Assembly: GCA_910574895.1 (NCBI GenBank)
Contig: CAJTDQ010000011.1
Span: 1 to 47,660, forward strand
Direction of reading: 5' to 3'
Origin: Eubacteriaceae bacterium
GTDB lineage: Bacteria > Bacillota > Clostridia > Lachnospirales > Lachnospiraceae
Length of the DNA: 47,660 bases
Numbering within the stretch: position 1 is the stretch's first letter; every line of letters starts with the position of its first letter. The notes under the pieces were generated by a model. It was given only the letters and a program-made list of their open reading frames with translations, ran no database searches and was not told where the DNA came from. A program made the translations under genes and the position numbers. Shown here in pieces: positions 7,991 through 16,276 of the stretch.

Positions 7991-8990
7991 TTCTACCTCC
8001 CCTTTCAAAAAATATTTGAATCATAAACATGGCTGCCAATGACAATAGACAGACCGAAATATATTGGAAAAAGGAATTGTCCACAAGTATCTTTGTAAGT
8101 CCTGTCACTTTAGCGATTAACCGTTGGGCAACAATTACCGCAGGATGAATAATATACAGCATCATTGAACCATTCCGTATCCAAGCGGGGGCTTTCCCAG
8201 AAACTTTAAGCAGTAATTGAAACAAAAAATACATCACTGGCAGCAAAAAGAAATACATACTATTATGCTTTTGGATATGGAAAGAATAAGTAATCCATCC
8301 CTCTAAAAGCATAAGTAACGATGCTAATGCAAGTCCCCATTTACATACCTGTTCCCCACAATGAAATTCGGGAACAGCCAGCAGCACACCGAGCAGGATA
8401 TAAATTGGCGCAAAGAAAATACCGTTTCTTGTATAACTGCTGACATAGAAAATGCCAGTATATAACGTGCGTAGTAAAGGCACGTTTTCTATAAGACCAT
8501 AATAAGAATCACCAAATACTCCTATCACATAAGCAATGAGCGAAAAGTAAACTGCTGCCTGAACTGATTTTTTTGTCAGACACGCAAGAAGTACACACCC
8601 AATAATTGCGGCGGGAAAATACCACAAATGATAGAACGTGCCGTCAAAAAGAAGCTGCTTTATAAACTCCAAGATAGATTTTGGCATATTCCCAGAATAT
8701 ATTGAAATAGGTATATAAACAGCGGTCACAATGAGGTACAGCCTTATATTTTTAACAAGGTATTTACGGAGAGGATATTTCTTTTTAAAATTGCTAAGCA
8801 CATAGGGAGCTAATACAAAATATCCTGTCGTCATAAAGAAAAATGGAACAGCAATTCTCCCAATACAATAGGTAATTAAATAATCAATTCCCTCACTCCA
8901 GACTGACAATGGCGATATATGAATTGCAATTACCATGAAAGCAGCCACTAAGCGGAAATAATCTATTCCTGCAAATGTTTTATGACGCAT
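7974..8990 (-). CDS. vanTm: VanTm: membrane acyltransferase-3-type domain of VanT, separate gene
   Basis: A 338-aa integral membrane protein with about ten hydrophobic helices. It begins FAGIDYFRLVAAFMVIAIH and has the RIAVPFFFMTTGYF motif of the acyltransferase-3 family, as in the N-terminal half of VanT. In VanT this half is thought to help serine uptake or membrane placement of the racemase. It ends with ERGGRNVSKR, and the last 17 nt overlap the vanTr gene. The ribosome site GGAGGG lies 6 nt before the ATG, and the start overlaps the end of vanXY by 11 nt, so it is translationally coupled on both sides. Together the two products (338 + 374 aa) equal the roughly 700 aa of a fused VanT. Confidence 0.88.
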   Translation of the reverse strand: MRHKTFAGIDYFRLVAAFMVIAIHISPLSVWSEGIDYLITYCIGRIAVPFFFMTTGYFVLAPYVLSNFKKKYPLRKYLVKNIRLYLIVTAVYIPISIYSGNMPKSILEFIKQLLFDGTFYHLWYFPAAIIGCVLLACLTKKSVQAAVYFSLIAYVIGVFGDSYYGLIENVPLLRTLYTGIFYVSSYTRNGIFFAPIYILLGVLLAVPEFHCGEQVCKWGLALASLLMLLEGWITYSFHIQKHNSMYFFLLPVMYFLFQLLLKVSGKAPAWIRNGSMMLYIIHPAVIVAQRLIAKVTGLTKILVDNSFFQYISVCLLSLAAMFMIQIFFERGGRNVSKR

Positions 8991-9753
8991 AATATTCCCT
9001 CCATCTACTTAAAATAGCCCCTCCCTCGTTTGTACCCGAAATCATATACGGCGACATCTCCGATACATCAAGTTTTATAGAGTGACCGCCATCTAAAAAA
9101 ACATACGAAATTTCGATTTTGTCCGCTTTAGAACTGTTATAAATATAAGGATGCCTTAAATCGGTAGTTTCCTTTAAAAAGCAAATGTATTCTTCTAAAG
9201 CCATATCCTTTTCTGCCATAATGACAGAATGGGGATAACCCACATAGCGAAAATGCCACGGTTCTGCTCCAATACCCGTTATCTGTTCTTTCCCAGACAC
9301 ATACCTTTCAACAAAACCAAATCGGGGAGCGGTCGCTCTGAACTCCCCACAAATCCCCGTATATGGAAAATGCGGGCAGATATAGTCAATCTGTTCCTTG
9401 TTCTCTGCAAGGTCTATGGCAAGTCCTGTCTGATGCTCGCTATGTCTGGGTACTGCCACATATTTTTTTGTGAAATCAAGACCGCTTTTGGCTAACGTAT
9501 CATTCCATATTTTTTCCTGTTCTTCCTGTGTGCGGAAACCGCTTACAGCTACAATTTCATTTTTGCAATGAATTTTTGCTAATATTAGCTGTAATAAATT
9601 AGCCGCCTGCTCATTCATCTGTATTTCTGGTTGTTCCTTAATTGCTGGCTGCATATCTTTCATACACGGGAACTTCATAAGCGGATAATCTGGCGTTACA
9701 AGTATTAAGTTCCCATGATAAGTGTTGTCTTTTGTTAATTCAATCTGTGTCAC
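8980..9753 (-). CDS. vanXY: VanXY: D,D-dipeptidase/D,D-carboxypeptidase
   Basis: A zinc peptidase that removes D-Ala-D-Ala and trims pentapeptide precursors ending in D-Ala, so that only D-Ala-D-Ser precursors remain. It is 257 aa, the usual VanXY size. The zinc site and catalytic signature are visible as SEHQTGLAIDL (about residue 103) and EPWHFRYVG (about 163), with the conserved SGFRTQEEQ upstream. There is no signal peptide, in keeping with the cytoplasmic VanXY type. The start is GTG and overlaps the vanG stop by 4 nt (GTGA), with GGGGG just upstream as ribosome site. No separate vanX or vanY is in the cluster. Confidence 0.9.
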   Translation of the reverse strand: MTQIELTKDNTYHGNLILVTPDYPLMKFPCMKDMQPAIKEQPEIQMNEQAANLLQLILAKIHCKNEIVAVSGFRTQEEQEKIWNDTLAKSGLDFTKKYVAVPRHSEHQTGLAIDLAENKEQIDYICPHFPYTGICGEFRATAPRFGFVERYVSGKEQITGIGAEPWHFRYVGYPHSVIMAEKDMALEEYICFLKETTDLRHPYIYNSSKADKIEISYVFLDGGHSIKLDVSEMSPYMISGTNEGGAILSRWREYYAS

Positions 9754-10811
9754 TTCGATACCCCCATTTCAATCAAGCGTCCGATTACTTCATCAAATGG
9801 CAGACCTGCTTCTTTTAACATATTGGGATAACGGCTATGCTCCGTAAAGCCGGGAATTGTGTTTACTTCATTAAAATAAATTTCCCCTGCGGGAGTCAAA
9901 AACATATCCACCCTTGCAAAACAGCAGCAACTTAATGCTTTGTAAATTTCAAGAGCTGTTTCTTTAATTTCTTTTGCCTTTTGTGGAGAAATACGTGCAG
10001 GTACATGAATACTGGAAGTTTTCAATGTATATTTCTCTGTGTAATCAAAAAATCCATCCGACAATTCAATTTCATCAACTTCACCCACAATCAAATCGGA
10101 ATCCTTGTTCCCCAAAACTGCACATCCAACCTCAAAACCATCAACCATTTCTTCCAGAATAACGGTAGAATCATGCTCAAAGGCACTCTCGATTGCTAAA
10201 AGCAAATCCTGTTCATGTAAGACTTTTGAAATCCCAAACGATGAACCAGACCGTACAGGCTTTACGAATAAAGGATAACCAAGCTCTAGGGCTTTTTTCT
10301 GAACCATTTCCTCTGAATAATTTGTCTTAATAGTAAAAGACCGTGCAGCTTTTATTCCGTTCATTTCTACGATACGGTGAGCCAGTTCTTTATCCATACA
10401 TAAAGCGGAAGATAATAAACCACATCCGATAACAGGAATCCCCATCAAATCCAGAACCCCTTGAATTGTTCCATCTTCTCCGTTCTTTCCATGTAAAACT
10501 GGCAATGCAGCATCGAATGAAATTATCTCTAAATGATGATTGTCCAAATAACACAACCCGTGAACTGTTCTGTCAAAAGACGGAAATACTGGCGTACAGT
10601 TTTCTTCTGACTGCCAATTATCCTCCTTTATCTTTTCCAGTTCCCCTTGATACCAGTACCATTTGCCAGAGTGAGGGGCAATGCCTATTAAGATTGGTAC
10701 ATATTTCTTTGTGTCAATACACTTAATTACCGCATATGCCGACTGTAACGAAACTGCATATTCCGTGGAGCAGCCGCCAAAAAAAACAGCAACTTTCTTT
10801 TGTTGATTCAT
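9750..10811 (-). CDS. vanG: VanG-type D-alanine--D-serine ligase
   Basis: An ATP-grasp enzyme that joins D-Ala to D-Ser to give precursors with low vancomycin affinity. About 353 aa. Motifs: VAVFFGGCSTEYAVSL at the N-terminus, LPVLHGKNGEDGTIQG, FVKPVRSGSSFGISKV (ATP-grasp), and FNEVNTIPGFTEHSRYP near the C-terminus. The omega-loop region EKYTLKTSSIHVPA resembles VanC/E/G-type ligases rather than the VanA/B D-Ala-D-Lac enzymes. The VanT and VanXY partners agree with D-Ser use. I chose ATG 10811 because GGAGG stands 8 nt before it; ATG 10829 would add six residues. A 17-bp RNA hairpin and a probable VanR box lie in the leader. The G assignment within the D-Ser group is by recognition and should be checked by alignment. 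Confidence 0.88.
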   Translation of the reverse strand: MNQQKKVAVFFGGCSTEYAVSLQSAYAVIKCIDTKKYVPILIGIAPHSGKWYWYQGELEKIKEDNWQSEENCTPVFPSFDRTVHGLCYLDNHHLEIISFDAALPVLHGKNGEDGTIQGVLDLMGIPVIGCGLLSSALCMDKELAHRIVEMNGIKAARSFTIKTNYSEEMVQKKALELGYPLFVKPVRSGSSFGISKVLHEQDLLLAIESAFEHDSTVILEEMVDGFEVGCAVLGNKDSDLIVGEVDEIELSDGFFDYTEKYTLKTSSIHVPARISPQKAKEIKETALEIYKALSCCCFARVDMFLTPAGEIYFNEVNTIPGFTEHSRYPNMLKEAGLPFDEVIGRLIEMGVSK

Positions 10812-10841
10812 TATGAAGTCCTCCTTTTTCATACAAAGCAA

Positions 10842-10882
10842 ATAGCTTCTATTCAGTATTCATTCTACTGAACAGAAGCTAT
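10842..10882 (-). promoter_or_regulatory. 17-bp stem-loop in the vanG 5' leader
   Basis: The minus-strand RNA folds with 10866-10882 pairing to 10842-10858 over a 7-nt loop; all 17 pairs form, one as G-U. It lies about 20 nt upstream of the vanG ribosome site and just after the predicted transcription start. No clear U-run follows, so it is more likely a stability or translation-control element than a terminator. Confidence 0.65.
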
Positions 10883-10890
10883 CCATACTT

Positions 10891-10928
10891 TAATATTCAA
10901 TTTTCTAATTCCTAAGAAAATGCTAAGA
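10891..10928 (-). promoter_or_regulatory. Probable VanR-dependent promoter of vanG-vanXY-vanTm-vanTr
   Basis: The + strand has TAAGAAAATGCTAAGA at 10913-10928, a tandem TAAGA repeat spaced one helical turn (11 bp), as OmpR-type regulators bind. The same box occurs before vanR at 12840-12855. On the minus strand the TTCTTA of the box could serve as -35, 17 nt before TATTAA as -10. This is a prediction from repeat matching. Confidence 0.6.
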
Positions 10929-10944
10929 GAGCCTATATATTTTA

Positions 10945-12099
10945 CTAATGTGTTATAGGTAAAGAGATACGGAAAGTTGTTGATTCGTTTTCACTTTCGG
11001 CAGTAATTTTACCTCCATGCAGTGTTATGATTTCTTTTGCAATCGCCAGCCCCAATCCTGCACCTCCCGTATTCGTCGAACGTGCTTCATCCATACGGAA
11101 AAACTTCTCAAAAATAGAATTTAACTTACCTTCTGGAATTGTCTTTCCTTTATTGCAAAAATAAATCCAAACATCCGTATCTGTGCTTTCAGCCCATATT
11201 TTAATTATCGTATCTGGGTAACTGTAATAAATCGCATTTTTTAAAATGTTATTGAAAACTCTGGCTAACTTCATAGAATCCCCATAAACCGTTACTTCTT
11301 CATCAACACATACCTCTGTTTGATTACCATGAGCATTTAACAGCGGGTAAAATTCATCTGTCATTTGAACCAACATATGACAGAGGTTTATAGATTCTTT
11401 TTCCAAATCAATTTGTTGCAGATTATATCTTGTTATATCAAAAAATTCGTTGATAAGCTTTTCTAAACGAAGTGCTTTGCTTAATGCAATATTTACATAT
11501 TTTGTTTTTTGTTCTATCGGCATATCCTGTGCTTCATCCAATAATGCTAAATATCCGATAACAGAGGTAAGCGGTGTCTTTAAATCATGTGCAAGGTAAG
11601 CAATCAAATCATTTTTTCTGCTTGCTTCTTCCTTTAACATTTGTTCATGCCGCTGCATCGTGGATTTTATTTCGGACATCTGGGCTGAAATTTCGGCATA
11701 CTCTTTTGGAAAAATATCTATATTTCCTTTTTCTTCTATCATAAAGTCATGCAGCATCACCGAAGTCGCAGTGATGGATTTTCTCACTTCTGCCTTTGCA
11801 TGTAAATTTGCAACCGCAAAAGTAATTGCAATGCAGATAAGTACGATTATAATCAGAACTGTCAAGATAAATACTTTCAGCTCCGACCACAAAGGCTCTG
11901 TAACAAGAATATCTTTTCCCACATCAGCAGAATAAACCTCATGCGTATTCATGTACTTAGCCGTGAACCAATCCACAAAAAAGCCGTTCCAAACCTTATC
12001 TACCAGATAATACAATCCAAAACAAGCAGCAATGCCGAGGATACAAGTGCCAATTAGTGTAGTTGTCTTTGAAATCTTAATTTTCAATTTTGTATCCAC
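10945..12099 (-). CDS. vanS: VanS sensor histidine kinase
   Basis: Membrane sensor that controls VanR phosphorylation in response to glycopeptide. Two transmembrane helices (about 13-33 and 73-93) flank a short extracellular loop of about 40 residues. The kinase core follows: the H-box LAYLAHDLKTPLTSVIGY-type segment with the phospho-acceptor His at about 171, N-box FNNILKNAIYYS, and G-boxes GGAGLGLAIAKE. It is 384 aa, normal for VanS of the VanG group. The start overlaps the vanR end by 23 nt. It is followed by the 100-nt leader with the promoter of vanG. Confidence 0.92.
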   Translation of the reverse strand: MDTKLKIKISKTTTLIGTCILGIAACFGLYYLVDKVWNGFFVDWFTAKYMNTHEVYSADVGKDILVTEPLWSELKVFILTVLIIIVLICIAITFAVANLHAKAEVRKSITATSVMLHDFMIEEKGNIDIFPKEYAEISAQMSEIKSTMQRHEQMLKEEASRKNDLIAYLAHDLKTPLTSVIGYLALLDEAQDMPIEQKTKYVNIALSKALRLEKLINEFFDITRYNLQQIDLEKESINLCHMLVQMTDEFYPLLNAHGNQTEVCVDEEVTVYGDSMKLARVFNNILKNAIYYSYPDTIIKIWAESTDTDVWIYFCNKGKTIPEGKLNSIFEKFFRMDEARSTNTGGAGLGLAIAKEIITLHGGKITAESENESTTFRISLPITH

Positions 12100-12772
12100 A
12101 CCCCCAGACTGTTTTTATATATTGTGGTTCTTCAAATGAATCTCCCATTTTCTCACGAAGATGCCGAATATGAACAGTAATGGTGTTATTGCTTTTACTG
12201 AAATATTCATCCCCCCATATTTGATGAAAAAGTTCCTCCGAACTGACTACATTTCCTTTCTGCTGACACAAAATCCGTAATATAGAAAACTCCGTAGGCG
12301 TTAATGAAAGAGGCTTTTCATTTAAAGTACACTCATGCGTTTTCACATTTAGAACTAAACCAGAATGAATCAAAATATCTTCCTCTGGCTCATTTCCCAC
12401 ATTGTATTTTTTATATCTTCTTAGTTGGGCTTTCACACGAGCGACCAATTCTAAAGGCAAAAACGGTTTCGTAATATAATCGTCTGCCCCTAATGTTAAT
12501 CCCGTTATTTTATCAATTTCCTCTCCCTTTGCCGTGAGCATTATCACTGGATAGCGATATTTCTCCCTTATCTTTTTGCATATTTGGAAACCGTTCATAT
12601 CAGGCAGCATAACGTCCAAAATTGCCAAATCAAGGGTTTCACTTTCAATACAAGCCATTGCATCTTTGGCATTATAAAATTTATATACAGTAAAATTCTC
12701 ATTTTCAAGATAAAGGGAAACAAGGTCTGCTATTTCCTGTTCATCATCTACAATCAGTATTTTATTCTCCAT
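12077..12772 (-). CDS. vanR: VanR response regulator
   Basis: OmpR-family activator of the van genes. The receiver domain has the acidic pair D9-D10, the phospho-acceptor D53 in LAILDVMLPD and the conserved Lys in DDYITKPF. The C-terminal winged helix (about 135-230) has LTPTEFSILRIL and SNNTITVHIRHLREKM. It is 231 aa, typical. It is the first gene of the operon, and its upstream region has the TAAGAAA box shared with the vanG promoter, suggesting autoregulation. No vanU-like activator, vanY or vanW gene is present. Confidence 0.92.
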   Translation of the reverse strand: MENKILIVDDEQEIADLVSLYLENENFTVYKFYNAKDAMACIESETLDLAILDVMLPDMNGFQICKKIREKYRYPVIMLTAKGEEIDKITGLTLGADDYITKPFLPLELVARVKAQLRRYKKYNVGNEPEEDILIHSGLVLNVKTHECTLNEKPLSLTPTEFSILRILCQQKGNVVSSEELFHQIWGDEYFSKSNNTITVHIRHLREKMGDSFEEPQYIKTVWGCGYKIEN

Positions 12773-13109
12773 ATCAGTCCATTCCTTTCCTTTTGTTTTA
12801 TTTTACTAAATTGCACATAAGCAATCCTGCACTTTCCAATAAGAAATTGTTAAGATTTTCCTAATCGCCGTATAGATTCAAGGTATCTCTGTAATTTCCG
12901 TATCATATTTTGATTGCGATTATTATTATATACGCTATAAAGAATAATAACAACTCTATGCAAGGGGATAAAAAAGAGGGGATAGTTCTTTCACTTCTAT
13001 ACATAGGAAATCATATATCCTATATGTAGAAATGTCACCTCGTTTCATAAGAACTTTGATTTCCGTAAAATATCTGTATGAACTTTTACGAAAAATGAGG
13101 TGATACTTT
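12773..13109. promoter_or_regulatory. Divergent intergenic region of vanR and the XRE regulator
   Basis: On the + strand TAAGAAATTGTTAAGA (12840-12855) is followed by TTTTCCTAATC, giving three units at 11-bp steps; it is the probable VanR box for vanR. Near 12998-13033 an imperfect inverted repeat (TTCTATACATAGGA with TCCTATATGTAGAA) precedes the XRE gene and could be its operator. No gene is seen in these 337 nt. Composition is strongly AT-rich. Confidence 0.5.
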
Positions 13110-13466
13110 ATGAATGAAGTACCAGAAACTTTTGACTTTATGCCTTTTGGAGAAGCAATCAAGGATGCCCGTGAAAAAAATGGTCTGACAAGAGAGGAAT
13201 TAGCCGAACAGCTTGACATTACGCCAAGATACCTCCAGTCTATCGAAAAAGAGGGACAGCAGCCAAGATTTATGCTATTCATCCAACTTATCACAATGTT
13301 TGACATCTCGGCTGACCAATACATATTTTCCGATAAACACATACAAAAATCTTCACTCCGCCGACAGTTGGACTCACTCTTTGACACATTCGATGATTCA
13401 GAGCTGACAATCATAGCAGGGACGGCGCAGGGGATATGTAAGGCAAAAGAGCAGCCAGAGGATTGA
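13110..13466 (+). CDS. XRE/Cro-CI-family transcription regulator
   Basis: A 118-aa protein whose first 70 residues are a classical helix-turn-helix of the XRE type (FGEAIKDAREKNGLTREELAEQLDITPRYLQSIEKEGQQP). A helical C-terminal part probably mediates dimerisation. GAGGTGAT lies 7 nt before the ATG. This is the only well-supported complete gene on the + strand and it is convergent to the conjugation genes. Such regulators sit at this place in Tn1549/Tn916-like elements and control transfer genes; its targets here are unknown. Confidence 0.85.
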   Translation: MNEVPETFDFMPFGEAIKDAREKNGLTREELAEQLDITPRYLQSIEKEGQQPRFMLFIQLITMFDISADQYIFSDKHIQKSSLRRQLDSLFDTFDDSELTIIAGTAQGICKAKEQPED

Positions 13467-13482
13467 CCTCTGGTTTCCTTTT
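13455..13482 (+). terminator. Intrinsic terminator of the XRE gene
   Basis: CCAGAGG (13455-13461) and CCTCTGG (13467-13473) form a 7-bp stem over the loop ATTGA, followed by TTTCCTTTT. It overlaps the stop codon region of the XRE gene and separates it from the convergent conjugation module. Confidence 0.8.
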
Positions 13483-13493
13483 ACCTTGTTCAA

Positions 13494-15320
13494 CTAATAG
13501 TTTGGACATCCGTAGCCGTATATTGAGCCGCTCCCGACTGGATAGCTCTGCTGTTTGCAGGCATCCCCAGAGTTGCCCTCCACGGTGTAGACCGTCCCAT
13601 TCTCGCATTTCTCTACGATTCCCACATGGTCGATTGAGCCGTCGCTCCCCCAATCAAAGAAAATGAGGTCGCCTGCCTGCGGCTCATAGTTCTTATCCTG
13701 CCATTGCCCTTTGCCCTTGAACCAGTTCACACCGTCCGAGCAGAGGGAAAATTTCGGGATGATGCCGCTTTCCAGATAGCCGCACTGGTCGGCACACCAC
13801 GATGCGAAGCAGGCGCACCATTCCACACGCCCGCCAAAACCGTACCAGCTCCAATAAGGCTGACCGCCCTCGTTGCCGAGCTGCGTCAATGCAACCTCCA
13901 CAATGGCTTGGTTTCCTCCGCTTGTAAACGCCCTCCCGTATGGGTAGTAGCGTAATACATGGGCGGGGTACTGTGTGTCGCCGTACTTCTCCCAACCGAG
14001 CCGCTGTGCCTGCATTGCGGAAAACTCCACCGCATTTGCATAGGAATAGCCGCCGTAGTTGCTCTTTGCCCATGAGATATACCCGTTCCCAAAGTTGTAG
14101 CCCTGCAAGGCGAGCTTGATGCGCTCCATGTCAATCGGGTTCTCCACCTCGGCTGAAACAAGGGCTGCTTTTAATTCCTGCACGCCGCACTCGATGGAAT
14201 ATTCGGGGTCTTTGATTCCGTTCGGCTCATGGGGGTATCTCTTGTTAAAGCTCCCCTCCGCCGCCTGCATCGGGTCAAGTCCACGTCCACCGCTTTCCTG
14301 CATCATCACCGCCTTGATAAGCTCCACATATTCGGGGATGCCGTACTGCTTCGCATACTTTTGTATCAGCGGCGTGTAGGCTTCCACTTCCGCACTGACA
14401 GGGGTATAGGAAGTGCTGTCGCTGCCGCCCCCGAACAGGGAAACGGCGCACCCAAGCAGGACGACGATAATGATTATCACAATGGCAATCCAGCCGCCCG
14501 CGATAAGGGCAGAAATCAACGCTTTTGTCCCCGCTATGATTGCCTTGACCGCCGCAATGGTAGCCTTGACCGTGGCTTTCGTCGCTTCGGCTGTCGCCTT
14601 TGCAGTGGCTTTTGCCGTCTGCGCCGCTTTCTGGGCGGCTTTGGCAGATGCTTTCGCCGTTTTCTGCGCCGCCTTTGCAGTCTGCGACCTGGTCTTAATC
14701 GCTGTCTTGGATGTCGCCTTTGCAGTTTTCACGCCTTTTTCCGTCGCCTTGACCGTCCCTTTTGCTGTGGTCTTGACGGACTTTTCCGCATTTCTGGCGG
14801 TTGTCTTTATCGTCCGCTTTCCCTGTTGTCTGGTCTTTATTAGTGAGTTTGCCGCCGTCTGGGGCGTTTCGGTCTTGACAGGAGTAGAATGAGTAGCAGA
14901 AACAGCGGGACGGCTTGCAGTCCCTTGAACCTCCTGCAAGCCGTCCTGTCCCATTGTACGCATGGCGTTTTGTCCTGCCTTATTCCGCATTGTTTTCTGC
15001 TCTGCGGCTTTCTTCGCCCGCTTTGCCTTAAAGTCGGCGATTTTATCCTTTACTTTACCGATATTCTCTCTTGTGGCTTCGGCGTTTTTCTGCCCCTGCT
15101 TATTGAATTGGTGGATGCCCTCGTCCTTGATACATCCCGAAGCATGGGAAACCTTGTCGGCGGCATATTCCGTGGGGGAATTTTCCTCTGCATAATATCC
15201 CTGCTTCGCCTTGTCCTTTGTCTTAGCGTAAGCGGATTTCATTCGACTGCCTGCTATGGCGGCTTTGTCTAAAGTTTTAATCGTACCTTTGACCGCATCT
15301 CTGGTCTTTATATCAGCCAT
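13494..15320 (-). CDS. Conjugation cell-wall hydrolase (lysozyme-like + CHAP domain)
   Basis: Opens the peptidoglycan for the conjugation channel. In order: a cytoplasmic N-terminal region of about 270 residues with a long Ala/Lys/Thr-rich repetitive stretch (about 165-265), one transmembrane helix (about 272-295, GGWIAIVIIIIVVLLGCAVSLF), a lysozyme-like transglycosylase domain (AVMMQESGGRGLDPMQAAEG, about 340), and a C-terminal CHAP amidase domain with WCACFASWCADQCG (catalytic Cys) and DHVGIVEKC (catalytic His). At 608 aa it is longer than Tn916 Orf14 because of the N-terminal extension. AGGAGG precedes the ATG. It follows the sortase gene and is the last gene of the transfer operon. Confidence 0.88.
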   Translation of the reverse strand: MADIKTRDAVKGTIKTLDKAAIAGSRMKSAYAKTKDKAKQGYYAEENSPTEYAADKVSHASGCIKDEGIHQFNKQGQKNAEATRENIGKVKDKIADFKAKRAKKAAEQKTMRNKAGQNAMRTMGQDGLQEVQGTASRPAVSATHSTPVKTETPQTAANSLIKTRQQGKRTIKTTARNAEKSVKTTAKGTVKATEKGVKTAKATSKTAIKTRSQTAKAAQKTAKASAKAAQKAAQTAKATAKATAEATKATVKATIAAVKAIIAGTKALISALIAGGWIAIVIIIIVVLLGCAVSLFGGGSDSTSYTPVSAEVEAYTPLIQKYAKQYGIPEYVELIKAVMMQESGGRGLDPMQAAEGSFNKRYPHEPNGIKDPEYSIECGVQELKAALVSAEVENPIDMERIKLALQGYNFGNGYISWAKSNYGGYSYANAVEFSAMQAQRLGWEKYGDTQYPAHVLRYYPYGRAFTSGGNQAIVEVALTQLGNEGGQPYWSWYGFGGRVEWCACFASWCADQCGYLESGIIPKFSLCSDGVNWFKGKGQWQDKNYEPQAGDLIFFDWGSDGSIDHVGIVEKCENGTVYTVEGNSGDACKQQSYPVGSGSIYGYGCPNY

Positions 15321-15358
15321 AAAATCCGACCTCCTTTCCCAGAAGATTTGCGGTCATG

Positions 15359-16144
15359 TCAGTCTGCTTTTTTCGCCACCACGGCAAGCCTGCCGTTCTG
15401 TGCGGAGTATTCGCAGGTGGACAGGGTAATGAGCTTATCCCCATATTCAGCGGTCACGCCCGTATCATACAAGGCAAGTTCCTTACACTTCCCGACAAAG
15501 GCATTAAATTCTTTTTCATTCTCCGCATTGACAAAATCATAGTAGCGGTAGCCCTCCGAGCTGTACGCCACGGTCTTAAAAACAGCAATAATTTCATACT
15601 CTGCCTGCTCCGTGAGGGTGTCAAACTGGATATTCCTGTGTTTCTCATAAAAGCTCTTGGATTTATAATCTTCCAACGCCCCGAACATCCTGCCGCCTTT
15701 GATGTGGTGTCCGTAGATAACCAGATTATCACTTGCCGCAAGGTCGCAGTCCTCTTGGATATACGGCACTCCCAAATCGCTGTATTCCTTTTCAAAGCTG
15801 TGCTTCAGATAGAAATTCGGGCTGTTCCTGCTCTGCATGACGGGGTAGTTGATGCTTGTTCCGTCTATGGCAATCCACCCGACCATATCCTCATTCTGCA
15901 AATACAGTTCCTTGTACTTTGCAAGAATATCCTCTCCCTCGCTGACGGGCGTATCCTTATCTCTGGGCAGTTCTTCCTCTGGCTCGGCGTTCTCCACGAC
16001 CTTTGCAATCTCCGCAAAGGCTTCCGTCTGCTCGTCTATCTGCTGGTAATGGCTATAAATCTTAAAGCCACAAAAAACCGCTGCTCCTAAAAAGGTAACA
16101 GCGGCGGTAATACAGAGAATACATTTATAGTTTTTCAGATTCAT
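15359..16144 (-). CDS. Class B sortase
   Basis: A transpeptidase anchored by an N-terminal hydrophobic helix (about 8-28) with the catalytic domain outside. Catalytic His lies in NLVIYGHHIKGGRMFG (about 145), Cys in LITLSTCEYS (about 243), and the essential Arg in QNGRLAVVAKK near the end. It is 261 aa, normal for SrtB-type enzymes of conjugative elements. It may attach an element-encoded adhesin or pilin to the wall, but no LPxTG-type substrate is seen in this window. The gene starts after the double hairpin at 16169-16268 and is followed 38 nt later by the CHAP protein. Confidence 0.9.
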   Translation of the reverse strand: MNLKNYKCILCITAAVTFLGAAVFCGFKIYSHYQQIDEQTEAFAEIAKVVENAEPEEELPRDKDTPVSEGEDILAKYKELYLQNEDMVGWIAIDGTSINYPVMQSRNSPNFYLKHSFEKEYSDLGVPYIQEDCDLAASDNLVIYGHHIKGGRMFGALEDYKSKSFYEKHRNIQFDTLTEQAEYEIIAVFKTVAYSSEGYRYYDFVNAENEKEFNAFVGKCKELALYDTGVTAEYGDKLITLSTCEYSAQNGRLAVVAKKAD

Positions 16145-16168
16145 AAAATATTCCTTTCTTTATTCTGT

Positions 16169-16268
16169 CCTGCTTTCTGGGCATAATGGTATGCCCGCAG
16201 GGTGTTTCTTTGTTCTTGCCCTGCTTTTGGGCATAGAGGTATGCCCGCAGGGTATTTCCTTTTTTCTT
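16169..16268. repeat. Tandem duplicated hairpin, two copies of about 51 nt
   Basis: Each copy has CCTGC...GGGCATA-NNGG-TATGCCC-GCAGG, a strong stem with inner arms GGGCATA/TATGCCC and outer arms CCTGC/GCAGG, followed on the + strand by a T-rich stretch. They lie between the DUF6075-like gene and sortase. A 66-codon frame runs through them (16125-16325, minus) but has weak support. They may be an RNA-processing or termination element that sets the relative expression of the two sides. Confidence 0.65.
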
Positions 16269-16276
16269 GTTTTCAG

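Noticed and set aside
7974-8008. Sequencing-type frameshift as the reason for the split vanT
   Set aside because: A correctly spaced strong ribosome site lies directly before the racemase ATG, and a two-gene vanT is known in the VanL type.
14229-14843. 204-codon + strand frame inside the CHAP protein gene
   Set aside because: Arg/Cys-rich shadow of the Ala/Lys repeat region; no start signal.
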